DNA from: Trichomonas vaginalis G3
Taxonomy: Eukaryota > Parabasalia > Trichomonadida > Trichomonadidae
DNA: 64,000 nucleotides
Direction of reading: 5' to 3'
Assembly (NCBI RefSeq): GCF_026262505.1
Contig: NC_067207.1
Coordinates: 20,366,082 to 20,430,081 of the forward strand
How positions within the stretch are numbered: position 1 is the stretch's first letter; every line of letters begins with the position of its first letter. A program made the translations under genes and the position numbers. This document shows positions 10,602 through 20,331 of this stretch, piece after piece. Below the pieces are notes generated by a model. It was given only the letters and a program-made list of their open reading frames with translations. It was not told the origin of the DNA and ran no database searches.

Positions 10602-13202
10602 ATGAGAGTGAAGTACATGACAGCAATGACAAAAGGAACTAATATCAAACCTAATGAAATCGCTCACGAGGACATAGAGCTTAACAAGTACTTTGTGGAG
10701 TATCTTATAAGTGAAGAGTATGTAAGACCTTACTTCATGTTTGACAGCATGAATGAGGATGTTATTTCATGGTTAAAGAATATAAGCAATGTTTTCGGTA
10801 AGTACGTCATAGATGACAAAGGTCTTGTTGTATTTTATGAGACAGCAATACGAACACAGGAACTAATGGATATTATGCACTCAACAGCAAAGAAAGGATT
10901 TAGTACTATTGGCATGAATGAACATTGCAGGAATGACATATACAACCTATGCTCACGAAAGCCTTACACAAAAGCAATACAAATGATAGAACATAAGCGT
11001 CTAAGGTCAGCAAATGAAATCATTACTGTCAGTGGTTATGAAAGAACTGTTAGCAAAGATGAGTGGAAACAGCTATTCATATTAAGGAAGGACGTTGCTG
11101 AACTAGTTAAACCTGTTGCACAAACATTGTTTCAGATAAGACCAGCAATGACTAAGAACCCTTTGACCTTAGTCAATGAGACCATAGAGGTTGAAGATAA
11201 TGACATGAAAGAACTAGGAATGAATGAGAGAAGTTGTGAAGGATGTTTGAGTCAAAACACATGGTTCTTCAGAGCTGTTAAGAAACTTAGTAAAGAACGA
11301 CAGAAATATTTTATAGAGAAGTATTGCAAAGGATGTGTAAATGAATTGCTTGAAATAGAACTTAGAGACACTTTCACACTAAAGGACTTGAGAAGAAATA
11401 AGTACATGAGTGAAGAAGGTATTGACATAGTTAGTGTTATAAATGACTTAAGAAGATGTGTTGTCGTTATTGACGGAGCACGTATGACATATCTAGTGAA
11501 AGATTATGATGGAATACGAGACACAACAACACTTGTGTCAGTAGATAGCAAGGAATTCAATAAGCTCATGAAGAGTGTTTATGTAGGACGTATTGAGGAG
11601 AAGGATGTGAACGCACTGATGATTTATGAAGCGGGTCAGAACAAGAACTATCTTATGAAGTCAGGCATGAGATTCTTTGACGAAAGAGATGACATTTACA
11701 GCTATTTCAGAGGATATGAGTATGAGGTACTGAATGAAGTAGATGAGAACGTTATTGAAGGATATTTGAAACATGTTCACGATGTCATATGTAATGAGGA
11801 TGAAGAGCTTTATGAGTATGTTTTGAACTGGTTCGCCTACATCGTTCAAAATCCTTGTGGAAAGACTGGAACAGTACTTTTGTTAATAGGAAAGCAAGGA
11901 ACTGGTAAGAATGTACTTAGTAATGTTCTATGCGAGCTCATTAGCAAGTACGCCAACAATAATATAACGGCAATAGAGAATGTGGTTGGTAGATTCAATG
12001 CTGCTATTGAGAACATGAAGCTCATCGTATGCAATGAACTAAGCTCATGCGATACGTCTAAGGTCATGAACCACGACGCACTAAAGTCAATAGTAACAGA
12101 GACTCAGTTGGACTTAAATCAGAAGTGTCAGCCAGTAAGAAAGATAGAGAATGTTTGTAATATCATCATGATATCTAACAACTTCAACTCAGTAAAGATT
12201 GACAAAGACGACAGAAGATTTGTTGTCATTGACGTAAGCAGCAGATACAAAGGAAATTACGAATATTTCTCAAATCTCATTGAAAGCTTTAATGAAGAGT
12301 TTTATTCAAACTTACTGACGTACTTCATGAAGAAAGATTTAAGTGAATTTGATGTAAGGAAGATACCATTCACCAGGGCTAAACAAGAACTCATCGAAAT
12401 GAACAAAACACCTTACCAAATGTTTTACGAGGAGTTTTATGAAAAGTTTGTATCCGGATGGAATTGTACAGAGTGCTACAGAAGATATAAAGAATTTGCG
12501 AAGGAAAATGAATTCTTTGCATGTAGTTCAAATGTATTTGGTGGCAAGATGAGAGAATTTGTGAAGAGAAGTAGAAAGCGAGACGGTTCTGCAAGAAGTT
12601 ATATTTACGAAGCAAGTATGATCTTAGAAGGTCGTGGAAAGAAAGAAACAGTGAATTATGAGGAAGTGCTTGAAAAATTCATGGAGTACATGGGAAGCAA
12701 TATAACATACAACAAAGACATATACAGTGAGTTTAAGTACTACTGTGAACAGCATGAGATTGAAGTAATGAGTAAAGGAGACTTTGAAACGCTTATGAAA
12801 GACAGTAAGGAGGTCATACATGAGAACAGTGATGAAATAGTTCATGAGAACAGTGATGAAATAGTTCATGAGAACAGTGTTGAAATAGTTCATGAGAACA
12901 GTGATGAAATAGTTCATGAGAACAGTGAGGAGGTCATACATGAGAACAGTGTTGAAATAGTTCATGATGTCGTTCGTGAAGAAGCCATTGCAACAAAGAA
13001 TGAGATAAAGGATTTCATAGAACTTAACAAGGAGGAGTTTAAAGAAGGCTATGAGGTGAAAAGATGTGAAGAAGATTTCTTGGCGTATTTGAAGAAAAAG
13101 AGACTAAAGCCAATGGCTCAAAATAAGTTTCAATCGATGTTTGAAAAGAAACGTTTGAGCTATGGTGGTGTAAGAAGCACATATTACTTTGTTAAGAAGT
13201 GA
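10602..13202 (+). CDS. D5-type SF3 helicase, right-arm copy
   Basis: The product is 866 residues from the first in-frame ATG (MRVKYMTAMTKG); a slightly longer frame would use TTG. Residues about 1-330 are an N-terminal region without motifs I recognise, apart from cysteine pairs near residues 208-245 (CEGC and CKGC) that could bind zinc. Residues about 385-620 are a D5-like superfamily-3 helicase: Walker A GKQGTGKN, a Walker B-like IVCNELSS, sensor-1 MISNN and DDRRFVV. Residues 735-790 hold six HENS repeats, followed by a basic C-terminal segment. Such helicases unwind DNA for protein-primed or primase-started replication. It looks whole. Its mate at 1590-4364 is broken. Confidence 0.85.
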   Translation: MRVKYMTAMTKGTNIKPNEIAHEDIELNKYFVEYLISEEYVRPYFMFDSMNEDVISWLKNISNVFGKYVIDDKGLVVFYETAIRTQELMDIMHSTAKKGFSTIGMNEHCRNDIYNLCSRKPYTKAIQMIEHKRLRSANEIITVSGYERTVSKDEWKQLFILRKDVAELVKPVAQTLFQIRPAMTKNPLTLVNETIEVEDNDMKELGMNERSCEGCLSQNTWFFRAVKKLSKERQKYFIEKYCKGCVNELLEIELRDTFTLKDLRRNKYMSEEGIDIVSVINDLRRCVVVIDGARMTYLVKDYDGIRDTTTLVSVDSKEFNKLMKSVYVGRIEEKDVNALMIYEAGQNKNYLMKSGMRFFDERDDIYSYFRGYEYEVLNEVDENVIEGYLKHVHDVICNEDEELYEYVLNWFAYIVQNPCGKTGTVLLLIGKQGTGKNVLSNVLCELISKYANNNITAIENVVGRFNAAIENMKLIVCNELSSCDTSKVMNHDALKSIVTETQLDLNQKCQPVRKIENVCNIIMISNNFNSVKIDKDDRRFVVIDVSSRYKGNYEYFSNLIESFNEEFYSNLLTYFMKKDLSEFDVRKIPFTRAKQELIEMNKTPYQMFYEEFYEKFVSGWNCTECYRRYKEFAKENEFFACSSNVFGGKMREFVKRSRKRDGSARSYIYEASMILEGRGKKETVNYEEVLEKFMEYMGSNITYNKDIYSEFKYYCEQHEIEVMSKGDFETLMKDSKEVIHENSDEIVHENSDEIVHENSVEIVHENSDEIVHENSEEVIHENSVEIVHDVVREEAIATKNEIKDFIELNKEEFKEGYEVKRCEEDFLAYLKKKRLKPMAQNKFQSMFEKKRLSYGGVRSTYYFVKK

Positions 13203-13867
13203 GGACATTTATTTTTGTCGTTAGTGTTGGAGTTTGTGTTTGTTGTTAGCGTTTGTCATTTGTGCTGAGGTTAGTACTTGATGTTAGTGTTGGAGTTTGT
13301 GTTTGTTGTTAGTGTTTGTCATTTGTGCTGAGGTTAGTACTTGATGTTAGTGTTGGAGTTTGTGTTTGTTGTTAGTGAGAGAATAAATTAAATCATGAAC
13401 TTTGCCATGGTCTCTGTCCCTAGTAGTTTTCATTAAGTTCTGGAAATAATGAAAGTCATAAACTTTGCCATGGTCTCTGTCCCTAGTAGTTTTCATTATC
13501 TCACAGAGTTAATGAAAGTCATACTTTCTATCAGATGAAGCATGCAGATGAACATAATGAAAGTTAGTGGGTTTGCCACGAGTTATGAATAAAATATTGG
13601 CATATTAGATGAGATAGCTGATGAAACAGATGAAGATAAATTAAATCTTGGACTTTGCCACACTCTGTCCCTAGTTCCTCAAAATCCTTGACAACGTTGC
13701 TTAGAAATTTTGGTTCAAAACCTCATCTGATTTTAATCTGTTATGCTACCTGTTAAGTTTCGCGAGATTATAAATGTCATGGAGTTATATAAAAAGGAGA
13801 GACAGCTAGGGACACTGGAAGTACTTGTAAGGCTATCTGTTAAGATTGCATGAAATACTAAAAAGTC
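13203..13867. repeat. Non-coding spacer with short direct repeats (right arm)
   Basis: Mirror of 892-1589. Units around TTAGTGTTGGAGTTTGTG repeat three times at 13218-13378, and CCATGGTCTCTGTCCCTAG occurs twice at 13406 and 13467. No gene seen. Confidence 0.6.
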
Positions 13868-13909
13868 ATGAAATCCATTATCGCTGTGCTAGCTTCACCT
13901 TTGATTGAA

Positions 13910-14146
13910 ATGACAAATAAAGTCACTGAAGCAATGAAACAAAAGTTTTTGGTAGAATACATTAAATCAGGAACTATTCCAGAAGGTTTTTACATTCATA
14001 CTATGAAGGATGGTAGAGTTCAGTTTAGAAAGATAAAGCAACCATTAGATAAAGAAGGAATTTTGAGAAAGATTAAACTTCATGAGGACAACATTGCTGA
14101 ACTTAAGAAGAAGTTAGAAGAGTTGGATAAAGGAAGAGAGTTATAA
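13910..14146 (+). CDS. Conserved 80-residue coiled-coil protein (right copy)
   Basis: Near-identical to 649-891. The start MTNKVTEA is chosen because the element 3 homologue has the equivalent start; an upstream in-frame ATG at 13868 would add 14 residues. The last few residues differ from the left copy (DKGREL against ERKRVIKQ). Confidence 0.65.
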   Translation: MTNKVTEAMKQKFLVEYIKSGTIPEGFYIHTMKDGRVQFRKIKQPLDKEGILRKIKLHEDNIAELKKKLEELDKGREL

Positions 14147-14187
14147 AGCAATGAATTCAATAGGGTGAAAAAACAGGTGAAAAAAGA

Positions 14188-14201
14188 GGTGAGATCTCAC
14201 C
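14188..14201. repeat. GGTGAGATCTCACC hairpin motif
   Basis: Mirror of the motif at 601, directly downstream of the 80-residue gene. It is preceded by two direct GGTGAAAAA units and followed by ACTTCACCTAAATTTATTTT. Confidence 0.75.
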
Positions 14202-14308
14202 ACTTCACCTAAATTTATTTTTGTGCTATGTTTTCATACGTGTGGGGTGGTGATATCATTTATTTTTTATTTTATTTTTTAAAATTATTTTTATTTTATT
14301 TGGATGTA

Positions 14309-14593
14309 ATGACAGAACAACAGCAACTCATACAAATCAAAACATATAACAAACATACATTTAAACATTTATTCTTCCTTCCTGAGCATAACATGTTCTT
14401 TCAAATACATCCGAGACCAGTTGACTTTTCATTGACTGTTTATAAAGATAGAAATAGTTATATCATTAAACCATACGATGACGAAGGTAAGTTATGTAAA
14501 TTGTACGTTAAGAAGTTAGAGAAAGTTTATGGCTTCAAGTATGACTACAATAGGGTTAACACTGATGATGAAGATATTGAGGAAAATTTATGA
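14309..14593 (+). CDS. Small terminal-repeat protein of element 1 (right copy)
   Basis: Identical in design to 211-495: 94 residues starting MTEQQQ and ending in the acidic DDEDIEENL tail. A longer in-frame extension from 14228 (MFSYVWGG) exists but runs through AT-rich leader and is not conserved as protein, so the shorter start is preferred. Confidence 0.6.
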   Translation: MTEQQQLIQIKTYNKHTFKHLFFLPEHNMFFQIHPRPVDFSLTVYKDRNSYIIKPYDDEGKLCKLYVKKLEKVYGFKYDYNRVNTDDEDIEENL

Positions 14594-14823
14594 GAACATT
14601 AGTGAAGTTGTTAGTGAGAACGATAGTGAGAACGTTTATTTTTTACATTAGTGAGTTCGTTAGTGAGGTGAAATTGTTGGCGGCTTTGTAAATATTTAAG
14701 GTTAAGTTAGTTTTTGCGTTCATATTGTAAAATATACGTTAACGGTTTTGTAAAGTGTCAAATTCACAAGTATTGGGTAAGGTGGAACGCAGTGCCACCA
14801 TACCCAAGACTTGTATACTAACT
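14594..14823. repeat. Right terminal inverted repeat of element 1
   Basis: Reverse complement of 1-210 plus the outermost 21 bases. It ends in ATACTAACT, which matches the tip of element 3 in reverse. The hAT reading frame starts immediately afterwards, which fixes the boundary. Confidence 0.8.
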
Positions 14824-15719
14824 AATGAAGCCAGCATTTAAAAGCTTCCTAGAGAGCTTCGCCAAATGGCTTAAAAATAAAGTCAATCGCGAACAGGGCA
14901 TCAACTTTACAATCCCAGACATTGAGTTCACACGGCGCGGTGTCAGAGAGGCATTGATTACTTTAGGCAAAACAGACTCCTCTCGGGGCCTAAAGTTCTG
15001 CGAGGAATTCCGCATCTTCTCAATTTCCCTGGACTGCGGAACACACGGCAGCCGTCATGGTCTATTCTCTTGTGTGTGCAATCCAGGCAAAACAGATCGC
15101 CACCAATTCTTCGACACAACAATTTCGACTAATTGGACATACGAGAACTACCATACGTGGTTTGATTCTCTTAAGGTTAATAAAAAACACGTAGCTGGAG
15201 TAGTCGGAGATGGTTTGCCAGCCCAGGTTAAAGGACTCTGCCACTGGAGGCCAGAAGGAGCCCTTTTCCCTGGCTTACAAACCGTGTACATTCGTTGCCT
15301 TAACCACGTCTTGAACAATGCTATTGTCCACGCACGTAAGCAATGTCCATTGTTGAATGAACTGATGAATAGAGTTCACCAGATTATCATTATCTTTAAG
15401 AATCACGATATGAGAGCGAGATACAAGATCAGGGTTCCATCAATCCCGGAAACTCGCTGGCTCTACATATATGATACTCTGTTTTTCATCTTTGATAATC
15501 TGGAAACAATTAATACTGCTTTAAGAAGTGGAGATCTTCCACTATCCCTTTCCAGAGCTACACGTGAACAGTTACAATGGACACGTGATGGAATTCCTCC
15601 ACTCTTTAAAGATGCTTTAATGATATTCAAGCCATTAAAGCAACTTCAATTATGGCTGGAATCCAACAAGTCCATGGGTGCTTATGTTATATACGAAAAC
15701 GATAAAAACAGTTTGACAG

Positions 15720-16843
15720 AAAAGTGACAACTTTACGTGTCAAAAATATAAAAAGTGATATTTTATTCATCATTATCTTCTTCATAATTTATTTCATATT
15801 CTTCGTCTTACCAACAAAAGATGGGAATGTGAACAATTGCGGGCAATTTTTAGCCATTTTGGCTTGGAACTAGAGCCTGCGAGGTACATGGATAGTATCA
15901 GTACCTCACAGGCTCTAGTTCTCTATATGGCGCCGAGAAATTTTGGTGAAATGTGGTCGCATTTCACCAAAATTTTTTCGGCGCCATAGGATGAATTGGA
16001 GGGTGAGAGATATTATTTCATACAATACTACTCTCACCCTCCAATTCCCAGCCAAAATGGCTAAAAATTGCCCGCAATGTGAACAATTGCGGGCAATTTT
16101 TAGCCATTTTGGCTTGGAACTAGAGCCTGCGAGGTACATGGATAGTATCAGTACCTCACAGGCTCTAGTTCTCTATATGGCGCCGAGAAATTTTGGTGAA
16201 ATGTGGTCGCATTTCACCAAAATTTTTTCGGCGCCATAGGATGAATTGGAGGGTGAGAGATATTATTTCATACAATACTACTCTCACCTCCAATTCCCAG
16301 CCAAAATGGCTAAAAATTGCCCGCAATGTGAACAATTGCGGGCAATTTTTAGCCATTTTGGCTTGGAACTAGAGCCTGCGAGGTACATGGATAGTATCAG
16401 TACCTCACAGGCTCTAGTTCTTTATATGGCGCCGAGAAATTTTGGTGAAATGTGGTCGCATTTCACCAAAATTTTTTCGGCGCCATAGGATGAATTGGAG
16501 GGTGAGAGATATTATTTCATACAATACTACTCTCACCCTCCAATTCCCAGCCAAAATGGCTAAAAATTGCCCGCAATGTGAACAATTGCGGGCAATTTTT
16601 AGCCATTTTGGCTTGGAACTAGAGCCTGCGAGGTACATGGATAGTATCAGTACCTCACAGGCTCTAGTTCTCTATATGGCGCCGAGAAATTTTGGTGAAA
16701 TGTGGTCGCATTTCACCAAAATTTTTTCGGCGCCATAGGATGAATTGGAGGGTGAGAGATATTATTTCATACAATACTACTCTCACCCTCAATTTTAATT
16801 ACTTAAACTCATTCTATTTTTTTGACATGTAAATGTCACTTTT
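15720..16843. mobile_element. 1.1-kb insertion with TIRs and hairpin array
   Basis: The left end reads AAAAGTGACAACTTTACGTG and the right end, reversed, AAAAGTGACATTTACATGTC, giving imperfect terminal inverted repeats of about 27 bases (15720-15746 and 16817-16843). The interior is the 250-bp hairpin array and has no real gene. It interrupts the hAT transposase. A clear target-site duplication is not visible; TGACA occurs just outside both ends. It is probably a MITE-like non-autonomous DNA transposon. The AAAAGTG end is shared with the insertion at 24997-25507. Confidence 0.7.
15829..16790. repeat. 250-bp tandem units made of four hairpins
   Basis: Unit starts (GTGAACAATTGCGGGC) lie at 15829, 16079, 16328 and 16578, a period of 249-250 bases; the last unit is partial. 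Each unit contains stems GAACTAGAGCCTGC/GCAGGCTCTAGTTC-like, ATGGCGCC...GGCGCCAT with a 27-base arm, AATTGGAGGGTGAGAG/CTCTCACCCTCCAATT, and a fourth stem that spans the unit junction (GCCAAAATGGCTAAAAATTG and its complement). Almost the whole array is self-complementary. Confidence 0.9.
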
Positions 16844-16846
16844 ACT

Positions 16847-16871
16847 GAGATCTGACACAATGTCAGATCTC
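16847..16871. repeat. 11-bp perfect palindrome followed by a T run
   Basis: GAGATCTGACA, three bases, then TGTCAGATCTC, followed by CTTTTTTTC. It sits directly after the right TIR of the 1.1-kb insertion and may belong to it or to the hAT sequence. Confidence 0.6.
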
Positions 16872-17686
16872 TTTTTTTCGTATATAAGACTTATGCATTC
16901 CTGATGATACAACAGTGCCAAGGGATGTTGGATGAAATGGCAGGAAGATTAACGCCAGATGGTGAAGAGATTCTCCGATCAATCACTACAATATTCAAAA
17001 ATGATATGAAAGAATATGGTAGAATTGATTTGCTTCGGTTTGCTTTCGGCTTTACACCGTTAGCAAGGAAGATCATCAGAGACAAGAAGGGTTTTGGAGG
17101 AAAGACAAACTATCCACCTATAATGCAGTTGAAAGATGTGCAAGTCCCAACGATTCCTTCCCTGAGGATCATCAATTGCGAGATCACATTTGAGAAACTC
17201 GGCGAAATCCTTGAAGAAGAACGAACAGAACGTGTTGACGAGGTAGCCGAGCATGATGAAGAGATCCAGCAAGCAGAAGAGGAACAAATGCTTAACGACG
17301 ATCATGCAGCCGAAACAAATGCCGATGGTTCGAGGAATTCCTTGGTCTGGGATGTTGTAGATGAAGAGATAAAAGATCTATACACATTCATGATAACAAT
17401 CCTCAGACAAAGAGCAATTGCCGAATCAACAGTTGATCCAACGATCAATAAAGACGATAGAGCCAAGGAATTGAGTGATGCTTCCGATTTCTTCATAGAG
17501 CAAGATGATTCCCATCTTATAAATGGTCATCATCTTGCTCAAAATGATGGCAAGTTTTGGTACATGAATGGCATAAAGCAACTAAAAGCAATAAGACCAA
17601 TTGGAAAAAGGATGATGTCACTTTCGTGCAGTGAAGCAGATGTAGAACGTGTAATATCTGAATTGCGAAAGACAAAAATTCAATGA

Positions 17687-19859
17687 CGATCATGCAAAGA
17701 AGATATGTAGCATGCGCTTCTTCATCAAGTTGAATGATGATCAATTTGATATTTGATTTTGTTTTTTTAATAAAATTTATTAAATAATTTGTTTTAAAAA
17801 GTATTATTTTTATTCGTAAAGATATTAGACAGAAGGTGGCCAGCCTAATGTCTATCAATCTTTAATATTAGTAGTAATTTCCCGCATTTCTGAATGATGA
17901 TTGATTAGCTTTGTTGTTATTGATGTAAAACTGGATAAGTATTAAATAATTATTAATCTTGGCCAGGGGACTGCTGATGGCCAGTCAGCAGCGGCCACTC
18001 TGAATCATTATAATTATTTAATACCTAAATTGAGGTAAAAAGCAATAAGACTTGCCGAGCCTCAGGCCCCTACCTCATATAAATAGAATCACACTTTAGT
18101 GAATCAACATCTATAAGAATGAAGTGTTTTGAAGCTGAAATAATATTGAATAGAAATTAATTTTTTCTGAAATTTTGAATGAAATTATGGGAAATAAAAA
18201 AATTACTAAATATTGTATTCATACAAATATATATTTTTAAAGGAAAAATAGATGCTGATAGAAACGATGAAATTTTTGAAAACTTTACAATTAATTTATG
18301 TTCGTTAACCACAGAGCTTGCAATCCAAAGCTCACGTTAGAACAACAGAGTCATGAAGTCTCATACTAAGGGATATCCAACATATATTTTAATAATCTAA
18401 TGTTTGTGACAAATATTCAACATAAAATTAAGTTTTCGTTTCGTTACAAGGCATTCATACTTTGGAGATATCATATTTAATGTACAGAAAAGTTAATATT
18501 AAACAATACATGCTAAAGAATTAATAAATAAGATAATAAAATAAATTTATACGTAATTACTTTCATTTAATATGCTTTATGCTGTATAATATTGATTAAG
18601 AGGCATTAAAAGGTTCCATAGTCTGCTTTTATAGGCAAGATTTTTGATAAAAATTTTAAATTTTGAAAAATGATGAGAAAAGGAAAAAAGGTAAATGAGA
18701 GCAAGAGGAGGAAAAAAAAGAAAAAGAAAAGAAAGGGAAGGGAAAAATAAAAGAAAGAAGGACATATAAAAATTTAGATGCGCATTCTTAATGCCGAGGC
18801 GGCTTGCCGCCGAGGCGCGATTTTTTTAGGCCTCTACGGTAACCCGGCAATGTTTTTTTAAATCTTGTACAGCCCTAATGAAGTTAATGAGAAATAAAAA
18901 TTGAATAAATTATTTTGTCCGATACCATTTTTGAATGTGATTCAAAAATTTGACATGCCTCTCAAAAATTATTCACTCAAAAGCAGAATTGAAAGCATTG
19001 AAAATAAATTGAATGTATATGAGATTTTAATTTGCAAGCATAATTTCATCTATAATGTATTTTGCTCAATAATTTTATTCCTTATTCTTCGATAACTTTC
19101 AAAATAAATTGAATGAGGCCATTTTTGTTAACTAACTGTAGGTTCAAAAAAAGAAAATATATCAAGAAATAGTAGTATAGATTATTGTATTTCCCGATAA
19201 ATTTTTGACATGAGTAGTTTAAGATAAAATTGCTCATAAGCATGTATATGTTAGAAGTTATTATATTATCCGAGCATTTTTAATCTCAAAATTCACTCAC
19301 AAATTAATTTTCTTTTGTGAACAGATGAGATTTTGAAAGAAATGTTTGAGAGATGTTATGTCAATTGATCGGTCTCCCATCAAAATGAATTTTTGTATCG
19401 ATATTATCCATAATACTATTAAAAAAAAAGAATATGAAATTAAATGGTCAATGATTTTCACATATATGTATTTATATTGAATAATGGTAAGTGCCCATCT
19501 TATCATAGCATTTTTGATTTTAAGATATAAACAATAGAAATTGAATTGCATTCAATGTCAATAACTATTCAATTTAAAAATATTAATATGTTTATTTGTA
19601 TTATTATTAATATTAAAATCCTTAAATTTTATATTTATATAATTTTTCAAAGAAAAATTAGAAATAGCAATCTATATTTATTTATGCAACAAATGCACAA
19701 AAAAGTCATATAAAAAAATCTGAATATTCTCAGAAAAGTTGAATGGTTCTGGAAATATCTACTTCTTGTGCTATATGCAATAGAAATAACTCATTTTTTA
19801 TTCAAAATATTGTTATTTTCGCTTTGTGAAGTTTACAAAAAAATACTCACAAATCTCAT
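17687..19859. other. AT-rich intergenic host DNA
   Basis: No convincing gene in about 2.2 kb. Contents: an inverted repeat at 17936-18026 (AAGTATTAAATAATTATTAA and its complement) around a GC-rich loop with TGGCCAGTCAGCAGCGGCC; a small stem TAGACA/TGTCTA near 17827-17855; a purine-only stretch at about 18665-18760; and a GC-rich hairpin GGCGGCTTGCCGCC at about 18799. The hAT 3' terminus should lie somewhere in 17.7-18.1 kb. The inverted repeat at 17936 is a candidate but was not matched to a left end. Confidence 0.5.
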
Positions 19860-19874
19860 CTCATTGAAAAAATC
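19860..19874 (+). promoter_or_regulatory. Candidate host promoter motif CTCATTGAAAAAATC
   Basis: The motif lies 40 bases upstream of the Myb start codon. A close match, CTCAATAAAAAAAATC, lies 38 bases upstream of the CDC25-like start (24850-24865). Parabasalid genes use a short initiator around TCA+1; CTCATT fits loosely. Two instances only. Confidence 0.35.
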
Positions 19875-20331
19875 CTCACAATTTTTATAAGCAAAAAATA
19901 TGATGAATGCAAACTTCATATACCCTATGCAATATACTTACTTCTCACAGAAGCCACCAAGAAAGATGTTTTCTCCTCATGAAGATGTAATTATAGTCAC
20001 CTTGGCAAACCAGCAAGAAAAGAAAGATTGGAAATATATTGCAAGTCATTTACCTGGTCGAACTCCGCGACAAGTGCGAGAAAGGTTTAGAAATCATCTA
20101 AGTCCTGGTCTCGAAAACGGTCCTTGGACAAGAGAGGAAGATGATTTATTAAGAAAATTATTCAAAGAATATGGTTCCAAATGGTCTTTGATATCGAGCT
20201 ATTTTAAATCAAGATCTGACACAAATGTTAAGAACAGATGGAATTCAATTGCTAAAATGAGTTCAAAAATGAATTCTTTAAAGAAAACAGATGCATCATC
20301 CATTAAAAATGTGTCGGTAAAGCAATCGCAG

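Larger units (their letters stand above)
1..14823. mobile_element. Element 1: palindromic Polinton-derived element
   Basis: The two ends are inverted copies of each other: bases 1-5240 reappear reversed at about 9720-14800 with the same genes in mirror order. The right end closes with ATACTAACT (14815-14823), the reverse complement of the AGTTAGTAT tip of element 3. The left tip, about 25 bases, lies outside the window. The arms carry a small terminal gene, an 80-residue gene, a D5-type helicase and an HNH endonuclease. No capsid, integrase, ATPase or polymerase gene is visible, so it would be non-autonomous. The right arm looks largely whole; the left arm has a few breaks, in the helicase. 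The arms are nearly identical, which suggests recent origin or ongoing conversion. Assignment to the Polinton group rests on gene content and ends shared with element 3. Confidence 0.8.
14824..17686 (+). pseudogene. hAT-family transposase, split by two insertions
   Basis: Two frames are parts of one hAT transposase. Residues from 14825-15727 show the RNase H-like core: SISLDCGTHG, VVGDGLPAQ, the CLNHVLNNA motif and ETRWLYIYDTLF, where TRW is typical of hAT. The part at 16904-17686 ends with SCSEADVERVISELRK, the hAT C-terminal dimerisation signature. The sequence between is a 1.1-kb insertion at 15720-16843. The N-terminal part is missing because element 1 lies immediately upstream; it should continue left of the window. 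An acidic insert (EEIQQAEEEQ) lies in the C-terminal piece. The gene is dead as it stands. GC content is higher than in the flanking DNA, as expected for a transposon. Confidence 0.8.

Noticed and set aside
11661-12965. Minus-strand frames opposite the right helicase
   Set aside because: Mirror of the same artefact; the sense gene has all helicase motifs.
15915-16739. Frames of 63-98 residues on both strands of the 250-bp array
   Set aside because: Repeated unit read through hairpins; both strands give near-identical peptides because the DNA is self-complementary.
18665-18760. Purine-only stretch as a regulatory element
   Set aside because: Simple low complexity; nothing ties it to a gene.
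18901-19551. Frames of 64 and 84 residues in host intergenic DNA
   Set aside because: AT-rich random-looking sequence without domain or conserved upstream motif.
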